Source: Clostridium_AW malenominatum
Lineage (GTDB): Bacteria; Bacillota; Clostridia; Clostridiales; Clostridiaceae
NCBI RefSeq assembly: GCF_039521365.1
Contig: NZ_BAAACF010000001.1
Location: 1,798,001 to 1,862,000, forward strand
DNA length: 64,000 nt
Reading direction: 5' to 3'
Position numbers and translations under genes: made by a program. Shown here piece after piece: positions 18,218 to 27,085 of this stretch. Position 1 is the first letter of the stretch; the number at the start of each line of letters is the position of its first letter. A model generated the notes under the pieces. That model was not told the origin of the DNA and made no database searches. It was given only the letters and a program-made list of their open reading frames with translations.

Positions 18218-19330
18218 TTAATAGTCTCCTCTTCCTTGGCTATCAACTTTAACTTTCACCTTTACCTCTATTATAGAATTTAAAACTTCCCTATTCCAAT
18301 CAATATCCTTACCTCTTCCATACTTTGCAGCTGCTACTTTTCCAAGGTCTAAAACATCCACTGGGTAGTTATCCTTAGCTTTATTTATAAAGTTCATACA
18401 CTTTTTCTCCACCTGTTTTTCCATTTCCTCTTCAAATTCTTTTAATACCTTTGGATCACTATCAAAATCTTTATACAATTCATTTGATACAATAGCTCCT
18501 TGAAGATCTAATTCTATAATAAATTTATACCTATCCTCTTCCTTAGTGCATTTAACCCTTCTTTTAGCTTTAGGATAATAATTTATATATTCCTTAGAAT
18601 TTTTTTGCATAACTAAAGTTCCTTTCCCTCCATTTTCCCTTAAGAGATTTAATATTCTTCCATCCTCCATATTCATTTTCCCTACCATTTTATCTTTGTC
18701 AAAAATCGCCAACCCTGTTACTTCAATACCTTTATTTGTTATTTCCACATAGGGTAAAATCGGATTTCTCCCTTCCGAAGAAGACACTATAATATAGTCT
18801 ATAAGAGTATAGTCCTCTGGAAAAAAATTATAATCTCCAGCATGATCTATCATGTCTCCTATTACCTCATCAGTACCGCCATATCTTTTTGTTTCATACT
18901 CTAATATATCCTTTGCCATTCCACTACAAACAACCACTTTACCATTATCATTTACCTGAGGGTTGTTTAATAAACTATCTATTACATTTTTCATTCCATA
19001 CATAGCATATTCTTCACTAACAACTATTACTTTTTCTAGCCCAAGTATAAATTTTTTATTAGCTTTCAATTGTCTATCATCTCTAGTTTCAATAATGCTT
19101 AAGCCTTCCCCCTCTAATACCTGACTATCATTTTGTAATTTACTTTCTGCAAAATATGTTCTAACAGAAACATTGTATATTACTGTATCCCCAAACTCCT
19201 TTCTTAAATCATAGCCTATAGCACTAGGTATGTTTAATTCTTCCACAAGTTCTCCCCTTTCCCCAATAAAGTTAATTATTATAATTAAAATAGCACTAAT
19301 TGTTATTATTGTTTTCATCTTTTTTTGCAT
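18218..19330 (-). CDS. GerC-type spore germination protein lacking the lipobox cysteine
   Basis: A Ger(x)C family protein of about 370 residues. The family is normally a lipoprotein on the outer face of the spore inner membrane. Recognisable parts are IPSAIGYDLR near the start, KVIVVSEEYAMYGMKNVID, the central VTGLAIFDKDKMVGKMNMEDGR and the C-terminal DVLDLGKVAAAKYG with a final beta-strand VKVKVKV. Unlike the homologue at 24489-25643 (LSGCWD), the region after the hydrophobic helix reads NFIGERGELVEELN with no cysteine, so lipidation should not occur. The ATG at 19330 has AGGTG 6 nt upstream and is preferred to the GTG at 19339. The gene overlaps the upstream permease gene by 35 nt, indicating coupled translation. 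Confidence 0.88.
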   Translation of the reverse strand: MQKKMKTIITISAILIIIINFIGERGELVEELNIPSAIGYDLRKEFGDTVIYNVSVRTYFAESKLQNDSQVLEGEGLSIIETRDDRQLKANKKFILGLEKVIVVSEEYAMYGMKNVIDSLLNNPQVNDNGKVVVCSGMAKDILEYETKRYGGTDEVIGDMIDHAGDYNFFPEDYTLIDYIIVSSSEGRNPILPYVEITNKGIEVTGLAIFDKDKMVGKMNMEDGRILNLLRENGGKGTLVMQKNSKEYINYYPKAKRRVKCTKEEDRYKFIIELDLQGAIVSNELYKDFDSDPKVLKEFEEEMEKQVEKKCMNFINKAKDNYPVDVLDLGKVAAAKYGRGKDIDWNREVLNSIIEVKVKVKVDSQGRGDY

Positions 19331-20411
19331 AATTATCACCTTTCCCTAACGCTACTAATATAGCAGTAATGGTAATAAACACAACATTATATGTTACGTA
19401 AACGGGAAACACCTTCCCTATAAAATCCCTTCTAATGGTTGGATTCCCATATAAACTAGACAATATAATCATTATAGGATAAAGTATTAAAATCCAGTTT
19501 TTTCTACTAATTTTTTTAAACAACTTATTTAATCCATAGGAAAAAATATAATAATCTATAGAAATGACCTTAAACATAGTCATAGTCCAAAGGGCTAAAA
19601 ATACATATCTAAAGGAATTAATTACTGGTATCATTATACTTTCTGTCACCGTAATCAATGGCCATAAAAATTTTAAAGTGGTATCTATACCCAAATATAG
19701 TATAGTGACTATAGTAAATAAGGTGTAAATAATTGTAATAAATATTATGCTCCTTAATCCACATTTACCAATATTTACATTTGTATGTAGGAAAGGATAT
19801 ATTATGAATAATATTTCTACTCCAGAGTAAATAGTAGCCGTTTCCTTTACTCCCTTTATTATAGTTAATACCCCACTCCCTAATACCGGCTTTAAATTCA
19901 AAATATCTCCTTTGCTTACAGCAAACAATGGTATTAAAAAAATCGCAAAAGTGCTATAAAATAGCACTTCATTCATTCTACCAATGGTCTTTGCTCCCCC
20001 ATAGGCAGCATAAGCTGTTATTAAAAATAGTAGAGTTAAGATATTCCATTTATTTAAAAAATGTACCATATAAATCTTCAACACATTATTTACTCCAGCT
20101 GCTACTTCTGTACCAATAAATAAAAAAAATATTAAAAATATCATATTAAATATAATCCCAAAGAACCTACCATAAATCTTTTTATTTAAATCTAACAAAT
20201 CCTCTTTAGGATGTTTTTTTCTAATATAGTTAGCTATAAAAATTACGTATAAAGGATACACGGAACCTAAAAGAACAGATATCCACCCATCTTGTTTGGA
20301 TATTTTTATTACGTCTTTAGGTAAACTTAATACTCCAATTCCTATCATACTTCCTATAAGTATACATACCAACTGACTCTCCGTTAAAACATTATCCTCT
20401 TTAGTTCCCAT
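19296..20411 (-). CDS. Spore germination permease GerAB family (first copy in operon)
   Basis: A 371-residue multi-pass membrane protein of the GerAB family. It has the hallmark N-terminal segment CILIGSMIGIGVLSLPKDVIKI, the loop KKHPKEDLLDLNKKIYG after the second helix, and VTESIMIPVINSFRYVFLALW. It is the B subunit of a germinant receptor together with the A subunit at 20401-21936 and the C subunit downstream. It overlaps the end of the A gene by 11 nt and the start of the C gene by 35 nt, so the three genes are translationally coupled. A second, similar permease closes the operon. The germinant cannot be inferred from the sequence. Confidence 0.92.
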   Translation of the reverse strand: MGTKEDNVLTESQLVCILIGSMIGIGVLSLPKDVIKISKQDGWISVLLGSVYPLYVIFIANYIRKKHPKEDLLDLNKKIYGRFFGIIFNMIFLIFFLFIGTEVAAGVNNVLKIYMVHFLNKWNILTLLFLITAYAAYGGAKTIGRMNEVLFYSTFAIFLIPLFAVSKGDILNLKPVLGSGVLTIIKGVKETATIYSGVEILFIIYPFLHTNVNIGKCGLRSIIFITIIYTLFTIVTILYLGIDTTLKFLWPLITVTESIMIPVINSFRYVFLALWTMTMFKVISIDYYIFSYGLNKLFKKISRKNWILILYPIMIILSSLYGNPTIRRDFIGKVFPVYVTYNVVFITITAILVALGKGDNYAKKDENNNNN

Positions 20412-21936
20412 CCTTTTTCCTCCTAAAAAGGTTTCTAAAATTACTCTGCCTAGTAGAATTTATATTTGGCATGATTTCAGGTCTTTTATCCATTTTCCAT
20501 ATAGGTGCTCTTATGAGGATATCCTTTAAATCACTTTTATATATCTTAAAATATGGCACTCCATAACTTTCCAATGTGCATAAATGAGCTATAATAAAAA
20601 ACCAACCTGCTGCAATTCCAAACATGCCCAAGAAATTCCCCAAAAACAACATAGGATAGCCTATTAGCCTTATGGAAAGGGACATTTCATAATTAGGTAT
20701 TAGAAAGGTTGCCACAGTAGCTATACCTATTACAAGCAAAGTAGTAGAACTTACTATTTTCGCTCTTATAGCAGCGTCTCCTATGATGATACCTCCAACT
20801 ACGCTTAGGGTTTGCCCTATTTTAAAGGGCAGCCTCAATCCACCCTCTCTTAAAAATTCTACAATTATATTCATAGATAATATAGACATAAAAGGGGTTA
20901 ATGCTATGCCTTTTCTAGATTCAATAATAGACTCTAAAAATTTTAAAGGAATCAGCTCTGTATTAAACTTTATTAAGGTTATATATATTGCAGGTAATGT
21001 TATAACAATAAAAACTGCTAAATACCTTAATAATCTTGAAAAGGAACCTATGTATGTTCTTTCGTTATAGTCTTCTACAGCTTGAAAAAATTCAAAAAAT
21101 ACCGTAGGAAAGGTTACTGCATAGGAAGTTCCATCTACAATTACTGCAATTTTACCTTCTAATAAATTTGCTACTACTACATCCGGTCTTTCTGTAGGAA
21201 AGCTTTGAGGGAATATACTATAAGGGCTATTTTCTATCAATTGCTCTAAAGTACCACTACCTGAAAAGCCATCTACATCTATAGCATTTAGCCTTTCTTT
21301 TATGTCATTTACTATATTTATGTCTGCAATGTTGTTAATATATAATAAAGCTACATCCGTTCCAGTTCTTCTGCCAATTACTAATCTTTCCTCTACTAGA
21401 TTATTATCTTTAATTCTTCTTCTAATTAAACTTATATTTGTTTCTAATTTTTCTACAAAACCCTCTCTAGATGCTCTTACAGAAGTTTCATTTATTGGAT
21501 CTTGTATACCCCTGTATTCACCTCCACTAGCATCAACTACTATAAATTTGCTAGTACCTTGTAATATCACTATAGCTTTACCTCTTCTAATATTAAAAAC
21601 AGCTTTGTTCATATCTTCTTCTACAAAAGTATTACTAACAGATATATATTTCCTACAAATGCTATCCTCTAAATCATGTATAATGCTTAAGTTCTCTTCA
21701 ACTTCAAACATCAATGGTCTAAGTATTTCTCTGTCTATAGTCTGTCTATTAGTCAATCCATTTATATATAATACCGCTGCATTTAAATTGTAATTCTTTC
21801 CTATTACAAACTCTCTTACTATTAACTCATTTTTTTCTCCAACTAAATTTTTAATAGAATCAATTTTTATTTGAAGATTGTTTACGCTTTTTTCCATAGA
21901 TATCTCATCCTTCCATGGTAAGTAAAATATATACAA
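20401..21936 (-). CDS. Spore germination receptor A subunit (GerA family)
   Basis: A 511-residue GerAA-type protein. The soluble N-terminal half has the two domain repeat with ESIxxx-like features such as VREFVIGKNYNLNAAVLYING and the conserved SPRD-like EGFVEKLETNISLIRRRIKD followed by RRTGTDVALLYIN. About five hydrophobic segments fill residues 300-470, including LPAIYITLIKFNTELIP and IGDAAIRAKIVSSTTLLVIG. The C-terminus is the usual basic tail. The start TTG at 21936 has AAGGAG 7 nt upstream; an ATG at 21897 with a weaker GGA signal is the alternative. It is the first gene of the minus-strand A-B-C-B' operon, transcribed away from uvsE. Forespore expression is expected from family knowledge. 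Confidence 0.93.
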   Translation of the reverse strand: MYIFYLPWKDEISMEKSVNNLQIKIDSIKNLVGEKNELIVREFVIGKNYNLNAAVLYINGLTNRQTIDREILRPLMFEVEENLSIIHDLEDSICRKYISVSNTFVEEDMNKAVFNIRRGKAIVILQGTSKFIVVDASGGEYRGIQDPINETSVRASREGFVEKLETNISLIRRRIKDNNLVEERLVIGRRTGTDVALLYINNIADINIVNDIKERLNAIDVDGFSGSGTLEQLIENSPYSIFPQSFPTERPDVVVANLLEGKIAVIVDGTSYAVTFPTVFFEFFQAVEDYNERTYIGSFSRLLRYLAVFIVITLPAIYITLIKFNTELIPLKFLESIIESRKGIALTPFMSILSMNIIVEFLREGGLRLPFKIGQTLSVVGGIIIGDAAIRAKIVSSTTLLVIGIATVATFLIPNYEMSLSIRLIGYPMLFLGNFLGMFGIAAGWFFIIAHLCTLESYGVPYFKIYKSDLKDILIRAPIWKMDKRPEIMPNINSTRQSNFRNLFRRKKDGN

Positions 21937-22064
21937 TAGTTATCTCCTTGTAGTTATATAATTATGCAAAATACACCATTAGCTCTAGTTTTATTTTGTT
22001 GAGGTATATAATATAATATTATGTTAATATATAAACTATATATATTAACTTTTAGGAGGTTTTT

Positions 22065-23300
22065 ATGAGAATTGGGTATGCTTGTATTCCTATGGCTATA
22101 GATGCTAAAACTACACGAAGTTTTATATTAAAAAACTTTACCTTTGACAGGTTTCATTCTTGCGTTAAAGAAAACCTAATGGATCTTGAAAAAATACTAA
22201 AATATAATATTGAAAATAAAATCTATATGTTTAGAATAAGCTCAGACATCATTCCCTTTGGCAGCCATTCAGTAAATGAAATAAAATGGTGGAGTATATT
22301 TAATGAAGAGCTTAGTAATATAGGTAAGTTTATACAAAAAAATGAAATAAGAATATCCATGCACCCTGGACAATATACTGTCCTTAATTCTCCTTCTGAT
22401 GAGGTGGTAACTAACAGCATTCAAGATATTGAATACCATACAAGATTTCTTGATTCTTTGGGAGTTGACTATAGCAATAAAATTGTAATACATATGGGGG
22501 GCGCCTACGGAGATAAATCCGCTGCCCTGGAGAGATTTAAAAATAACTTTAATAGATTATCAATCTCTGCTAAAAAAAGACTTATTTTAGAAAATGACGA
22601 AAGGGTATTCAATATTCATGAAGTACTACATATTTGCAATGAACTAAATATTCCAGCAGTATTTGATAACCTACATCACAGATATAACTCAGAAAATAAT
22701 GAAGATATTAGTACAATCTTAAAGAAAGTAGCTCAAACATGGAAAAGCGAAGATGGCAACATTAAACTACATTATTCCGATAGCGATAGTATTAAACAAA
22801 ATGGTGCACACTCTAAGCATGTAATAACAGAAAACTTTATAAAATTCTATGAGGAAGTTAAAGATTTTCCAGTAGATATAATGCTTGAAGTAAAAGATAA
22901 AGAGCTATCAGCGATTAAATGCATAAATTCAATAAACTTTAGTAATAAACCCTCTTTAAAATATGAACAGTGGTCAAAATATAAGTATTCCGTTATGGAA
23001 AAGGATTATTCTCTTTATAAGGACTGTAGTGCAGTTATAAATTCCAGTTCCTCTATGGTTGAATTTTATAAATTAGTTGATAAAGCATTATTCTTACCTT
23101 TTTCCGAAGGAAATTATAAAAATACTCTTCAACATACTTGGGGGTATTTAAAAGATAAAGTAAGTAATAAAGAAAGAGATTTATTTTTTACTAGCTTTGA
23201 AAAATTTGATAATACAGAAAAGACAAAGAACATCCTTAAAAAGTTATGTAAAAAATACAATATAGAATATCTACTGCAATCTTACTATTTTTTAATTTGA
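22065..23300 (+). CDS. uvsE: UV damage endonuclease UvsE (UVDE) with C-terminal extension
   Basis: UVDE is a metal-dependent TIM-barrel endonuclease that nicks 5' to UV photoproducts and starts alternative excision repair. Residues 1-300 carry the family motifs: MRIGYACIP, FRISSDIIPFGSH, ISMHPGQYTVLNS, IVIHMGGAYGDK, LILENDER, AVFDNLHHR, LHYSDSD and DIMLEVKDKE. The 411-residue length exceeds the roughly 300-320 residues of the core because of about 105 extra C-terminal residues that are rich in Lys and aromatic residues. The ATG is preceded by TAGGAGG. The gene lies between two divergent germination operons, and in Bacillus the homologue belongs to the forespore regulon, so a role in repairing spore DNA is plausible. 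Confidence 0.93.
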   Translation: MRIGYACIPMAIDAKTTRSFILKNFTFDRFHSCVKENLMDLEKILKYNIENKIYMFRISSDIIPFGSHSVNEIKWWSIFNEELSNIGKFIQKNEIRISMHPGQYTVLNSPSDEVVTNSIQDIEYHTRFLDSLGVDYSNKIVIHMGGAYGDKSAALERFKNNFNRLSISAKKRLILENDERVFNIHEVLHICNELNIPAVFDNLHHRYNSENNEDISTILKKVAQTWKSEDGNIKLHYSDSDSIKQNGAHSKHVITENFIKFYEEVKDFPVDIMLEVKDKELSAIKCINSINFSNKPSLKYEQWSKYKYSVMEKDYSLYKDCSAVINSSSSMVEFYKLVDKALFLPFSEGNYKNTLQHTWGYLKDKVSNKERDLFFTSFEKFDNTEKTKNILKKLCKKYNIEYLLQSYYFLI

Positions 23301-23325
23301 AGAAATTATTTTTCTTATTATATAT

Positions 23326-23346
23326 AAAGGCTATAGGCCTTTTTTT
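23326..23346 (+). terminator. Weak terminator after uvsE
   Basis: A 6-bp stem AAAGGC-TATAG-GCCTTT followed by a run of T at 23341-23346. The stem is short, so some read-through into the ger operon beginning at 23414 is possible. Confidence 0.5.
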
Positions 23347-23413
23347 CATGTTTAGGAATAAATTTCTTAAGATTAGGGATACTAGTAGATAGTGCTCACA
23401 GGAGGTTTTATTG

Positions 23414-24505
23414 ATGAAAGGATATCTTACAAATTTCCAAATAGCGGTGTTTATCTTCAACGCTATGTTCGGTTATGGAATAATGATTTTGCCTCAACAA
23501 TTAGCAGAGTCAGCCAACACTGCTGGATGGTTAGTCATTTTAGTTTTCACTTTTCTATCAATGATAATAACCTATATGATTACATATTTAAACTATACCT
23601 TTAAGGGAAGTACTTTAGATGAATATAGTAAAATTCTAGTGGGAAAGTTCCTCTCCTTTATAATTATAGTTTTTTATATTCTATACCTTTTTTTATATTC
23701 TACTGTAATCATTAGAAAAACCTCTGAACTAGTTAAGTATTCTTTACTAGTTAAAACTCCAATATGGATTTTATGTTTAACTTTATTATTTGTATGCTAT
23801 TTTGCAGTAAATAGAGGAATAAATACCATCGGAAGGTTTTCCGAACTTTATGGTATCTATATAATAATTACAATTTCTTTGCTTTATATTATATTTTTTA
23901 CTCAGGGAGATATTAAAAATATTAAACCTTTTTTAGGATATGAAAATTTATCCCATTATTTAAAATCCTCTTACCCTGTAATGACTTCTTTTCTTGGTAT
24001 GGAACTCATCGGAATAATACCTTTTAATAACAAGAATGATAAAAATATATTTAAATACTCCGTAATAGCTACTTTGTTAACAGGCCTTTTATACATATTT
24101 CTTTTTGAATCAAGCATGTCCCTTGTAGGACCTGAAAGAATTATATTTTATGAAGATGCATTAATTGCTGCCGCAAGAAGAACTGAAGTACCTTATTTAG
24201 AATTTTTAAGGAGAATTGATGGAATAGTTATTATAGTATGGCTAATGAGCGTCATTACTACAGTAACTATATTGTCCTATGCATTAGTATTTTATTTAGG
24301 TAAGATATTTAAAAAAGCTAATATAAATACTCTTACTATCCTTTGTTTTGTTTCCACCTTTTTAGCCTGCCATCTTCCTAAAAATACAAGGCAAGCTCAC
24401 AGCCTTGCAGATATTGCAGGTTATGTTGGAATAATCTCCTCTATTTTTATAACAACAATACTATTTATCGCATTAAAGGTGAAAAAATATGCACAAAAGA
24501 ATTGA
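23414..24505 (+). CDS. Spore germination permease GerAB family (plus-strand operon)
   Basis: A 363-residue GerAB-type permease with about ten hydrophobic segments. The N-terminal helix reads FNAMFGYGIMILPQQLAES, a variant of the GIGILTLP break, and the protein keeps the FSELYGIYIIITISLLYI and LEFLRRIDGIVIIVWLMS regions. It is more divergent from the two minus-strand permeases than those are from each other. The ATG at 23414 is preceded by AGGAGG at 8 nt; an upstream TTG at 23411 is less likely. It is the first gene of a B-C-A operon and overlaps the following C gene by 17 nt. Confidence 0.9.
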   Translation: MKGYLTNFQIAVFIFNAMFGYGIMILPQQLAESANTAGWLVILVFTFLSMIITYMITYLNYTFKGSTLDEYSKILVGKFLSFIIIVFYILYLFLYSTVIIRKTSELVKYSLLVKTPIWILCLTLLFVCYFAVNRGINTIGRFSELYGIYIIITISLLYIIFFTQGDIKNIKPFLGYENLSHYLKSSYPVMTSFLGMELIGIIPFNNKNDKNIFKYSVIATLLTGLLYIFLFESSMSLVGPERIIFYEDALIAAARRTEVPYLEFLRRIDGIVIIVWLMSVITTVTILSYALVFYLGKIFKKANINTLTILCFVSTFLACHLPKNTRQAHSLADIAGYVGIISSIFITTILFIALKVKKYAQKN

Positions 24506-25643
24506 TAACTTGCACAGAAAAATTATTAAATTATTATTAATCTTTCTTATCTCTACAACTTTATCAGGCTGCTGGGATTTAATAGATATAGAAAAAAGAA
24601 CAATTCTTATCAGTGCTGGTCTAGATAAAGAAGGTAGTGATATAATTTTTACTACTGAATTATCCTCTATGTTTCCAGCCATTCAAACAAAGGCAGAAGG
24701 AATAGGTCCCCATAAAGTTACTGTAAAGACATATAGGGGCATAAATTTTGAAGATGTCTTAGACAAATCTTCTAGAAGTCAACCTTATCGTATTTTCCAA
24801 GGAGCTACTAGAATTGTAGTCTTTGGAGAAAATTATGCAAGAGAAGATATATCTTCTTATTTTAACAGAATTGATAGATCCTATGAATATAGAAAAACTG
24901 TTCTGCCAGTAGTAAGTCGGGAGCCTGCTAAAGATATACTAAATTTTGATACCCTCAGCGATTTATCCGTAGGCTTTTTAATTGAACATACTATTATGGA
25001 TAATCTATACAATAATAATACAACTTTGTATGGTCAATTAGGAAACATAATTGACTATGAAGCAATAGATGAAGTAGGATATCTAATACATTATATAGGT
25101 ATCCAGGATAATGAATTATCAGTGCTCGGCTTTGCTGCCATAGTTAATGGAAAAATGGTAGGAATCCTAGAAGATAGAGCTTCTAGAGGAGCAGTATATT
25201 TAATTAATAAAAAATTTGGTTTTTCTCATACCTTAATTAACCCTCAATCTGGAGAAAATATTGTCTTTCAAACTATAGGTGGAAAGAGAAAAATATCTAC
25301 TAATTATATAGATGGTGTTGTAAATATTAATATAGATTTAAAGTTAGACCAAATACTTATGTATCAATACAAACTCAACCCCATAAGTGAAGATTTATAT
25401 AAAGAGTTAGAAAAGCAATTGGCCGATAAAATTAAAAATGATATTGAAGAAGCTATAAGAATAGCTCAAGAAGATATTAAATATGATATATATCAGCTTG
25501 CCTTATATTTTAGAGGAGATCATCCTAAAATCTATAAAAACTTAGATTGGAAAGAAGAGTTTCCAAAGGCTAAAGTTAAAGTAACTGTTTCCTCTAAAAT
25601 AACTAAAAGAAACTTATATGATCCAAATGTCAAAGGAAAATAG
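24489..25643 (+). CDS. Spore germination lipoprotein GerC family
   Basis: A 384-residue Ger(x)C protein. The signal peptide (KLLLIFLISTTLSGCWDL) has a complete lipobox with the acylated Cys followed by Trp-Asp, the family norm. Later motifs are DIEKRTILISAGLDKEG, VKTYRGINFEDVLDKSSRS, RIFQGATRIVVFGENYA, VLGFAAIVNGKMVGILEDR and a C-terminal DIYQLALYFRGDHP with a basic beta strand. The mature protein should sit on the outer surface of the spore inner membrane as the C subunit of a germinant receptor. Its start overlaps the permease gene and it ends 9 nt before the preferred start of the A subunit gene, so the operon is tightly packed. Confidence 0.93.
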   Translation: MHKRIDNLHRKIIKLLLIFLISTTLSGCWDLIDIEKRTILISAGLDKEGSDIIFTTELSSMFPAIQTKAEGIGPHKVTVKTYRGINFEDVLDKSSRSQPYRIFQGATRIVVFGENYAREDISSYFNRIDRSYEYRKTVLPVVSREPAKDILNFDTLSDLSVGFLIEHTIMDNLYNNNTTLYGQLGNIIDYEAIDEVGYLIHYIGIQDNELSVLGFAAIVNGKMVGILEDRASRGAVYLINKKFGFSHTLINPQSGENIVFQTIGGKRKISTNYIDGVVNINIDLKLDQILMYQYKLNPISEDLYKELEKQLADKIKNDIEEAIRIAQEDIKYDIYQLALYFRGDHPKIYKNLDWKEEFPKAKVKVTVSSKITKRNLYDPNVKGK

Positions 25644-25652
25644 GTGGTTTTA

Positions 25653-27083
25653 ATGAACAAAATTAATTCTCTCCTCCCATATATAGAACAATTAACAAAA
25701 GAAGACTTAGGCATAAAAAAAAGAATACTTAATGTATTAGGGTTAGATATATATATTCTCTACATTCCGGAAATAACCAATAGAGAGTTACTTTCAAAAA
25801 ATATTATTGAACCCTTGCTAAATTATAATGGCCCAGGAGTTACTATAGACTCTATTGTTAGTTCTATTATATATGTAGACGATGTTCATGTAATCTTTAA
25901 TCATCAAGAAATATTACAATACATTTTAAAAGGTTACTCTATAATATTATCATTATCGGAGGATAAATATATAGTAGCCAATACTTTGAAAATTGAGAAA
26001 AGAAATGTAGATAATCCCCATGTTGAAGAGGCTTTAAGATCTCCTAGAGATAGCTTTACGGAAAATTTAGAAACAAATCTTTCTTTAATTAGGTACAGAA
26101 TAAAGGATGATAATTTAAGAATTTATAAAACTTTAGTAGGTCGTAGAACTAAAACCACTGTTGCTGTAGTATATTTAAAAGATGTGGCCAATGATGAATA
26201 TGTTGACACTATTAAAGAAACCTTAAATAAAATAGATGTAGATGGAGTTTTAAATTCAGGGGTTTTACAAAAACTTTTAACAGACAACACTCAAAATTTC
26301 TTTCCCCAAATTGGAGTAGCCGAAAGATCCGATGCTGCTTGTTCTAACATTCTTATTGGAAAGATATGCATATTAGTAGAGGGAGGAAATCTCTCCTTAA
26401 TCCTCCCTCAAGTATTCTTAGAATTTTTCGATTCCAGTGATTCTTATAGTGAAACTTTTTATTTTTCTATATTTATTAAACTTGTAACTATAGTGTCTCT
26501 TTTTATTACCTTAGCTTTGCCTTCTTTATATATCGCTGTCACAAGCTTTCACTCTGACATCTTACCACCGCAATATATTTTAATTTTAGCTAGTACAAGA
26601 ACTACTGTACCTGTAAATTCCTTTATAGAGACATTTTTAATGGAGTTTATATCTGAAATTTTAAAGGAAGCTAGTTTGAGACTTCCAAAACAAATAGGTC
26701 CAACCATTAGCATAGTTGGAACAATAGTACTCGGTCAGGCTAGTGTAAGTGCTGGCCTTATAAGTCCTCTTTTGTTAATTATAATATCTATTTCAGTTAT
26801 GACTTCATTTATGGCTCCAGATAATTCTATAACTAGCTCAATAAGGGTTATAAAATTTCTTCCTATTATAGCTACAGGTACTTTAGGCCTCTACGGTTTT
26901 ATTTTGAGCCTATCCTTTATAGTTATGCTTTTAACTTCAACTAAGAGTCTAGATGTACCCTATACAGCTCCTTTGGCTCCCTTTGAACCTGTAGATTTAA
27001 AAGATTATTTTTTAAGCGATATAAGATCCTATAAGAAAAGACCTCTTTTTACAGGCGCTAAAAATAAAAAAAGAAAAGATTAG
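25653..27083 (+). CDS. Spore germination receptor A subunit (GerA family)
   Basis: A GerAA-type protein of 476 residues. The soluble part contains LYIPEITNRELLSKNIIEP, the conserved EALRSPRDSFTENLETNLSL followed by RYRIKDDNLR and VGRRTKTTVAVVYLKDVAND, and the interface IGVAERSDAACSNILIGKICILVEG. Residues about 275-450 hold the transmembrane segments, including LALPSLYIAVTSFHSDILPP. The ATG at 25653 is preceded by AGGTGG; the frame also opens at a GTG at 25644 just after the C gene stop. It closes the B-C-A operon, an order different from the A-B-C-B' operon on the other side of uvsE. The stop lies 3 nt from the convergent M16 peptidase gene. Confidence 0.93.
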   Translation: MNKINSLLPYIEQLTKEDLGIKKRILNVLGLDIYILYIPEITNRELLSKNIIEPLLNYNGPGVTIDSIVSSIIYVDDVHVIFNHQEILQYILKGYSIILSLSEDKYIVANTLKIEKRNVDNPHVEEALRSPRDSFTENLETNLSLIRYRIKDDNLRIYKTLVGRRTKTTVAVVYLKDVANDEYVDTIKETLNKIDVDGVLNSGVLQKLLTDNTQNFFPQIGVAERSDAACSNILIGKICILVEGGNLSLILPQVFLEFFDSSDSYSETFYFSIFIKLVTIVSLFITLALPSLYIAVTSFHSDILPPQYILILASTRTTVPVNSFIETFLMEFISEILKEASLRLPKQIGPTISIVGTIVLGQASVSAGLISPLLLIIISISVMTSFMAPDNSITSSIRVIKFLPIIATGTLGLYGFILSLSFIVMLLTSTKSLDVPYTAPLAPFEPVDLKDYFLSDIRSYKKRPLFTGAKNKKRKD

Positions 27084-27085
27084 CG

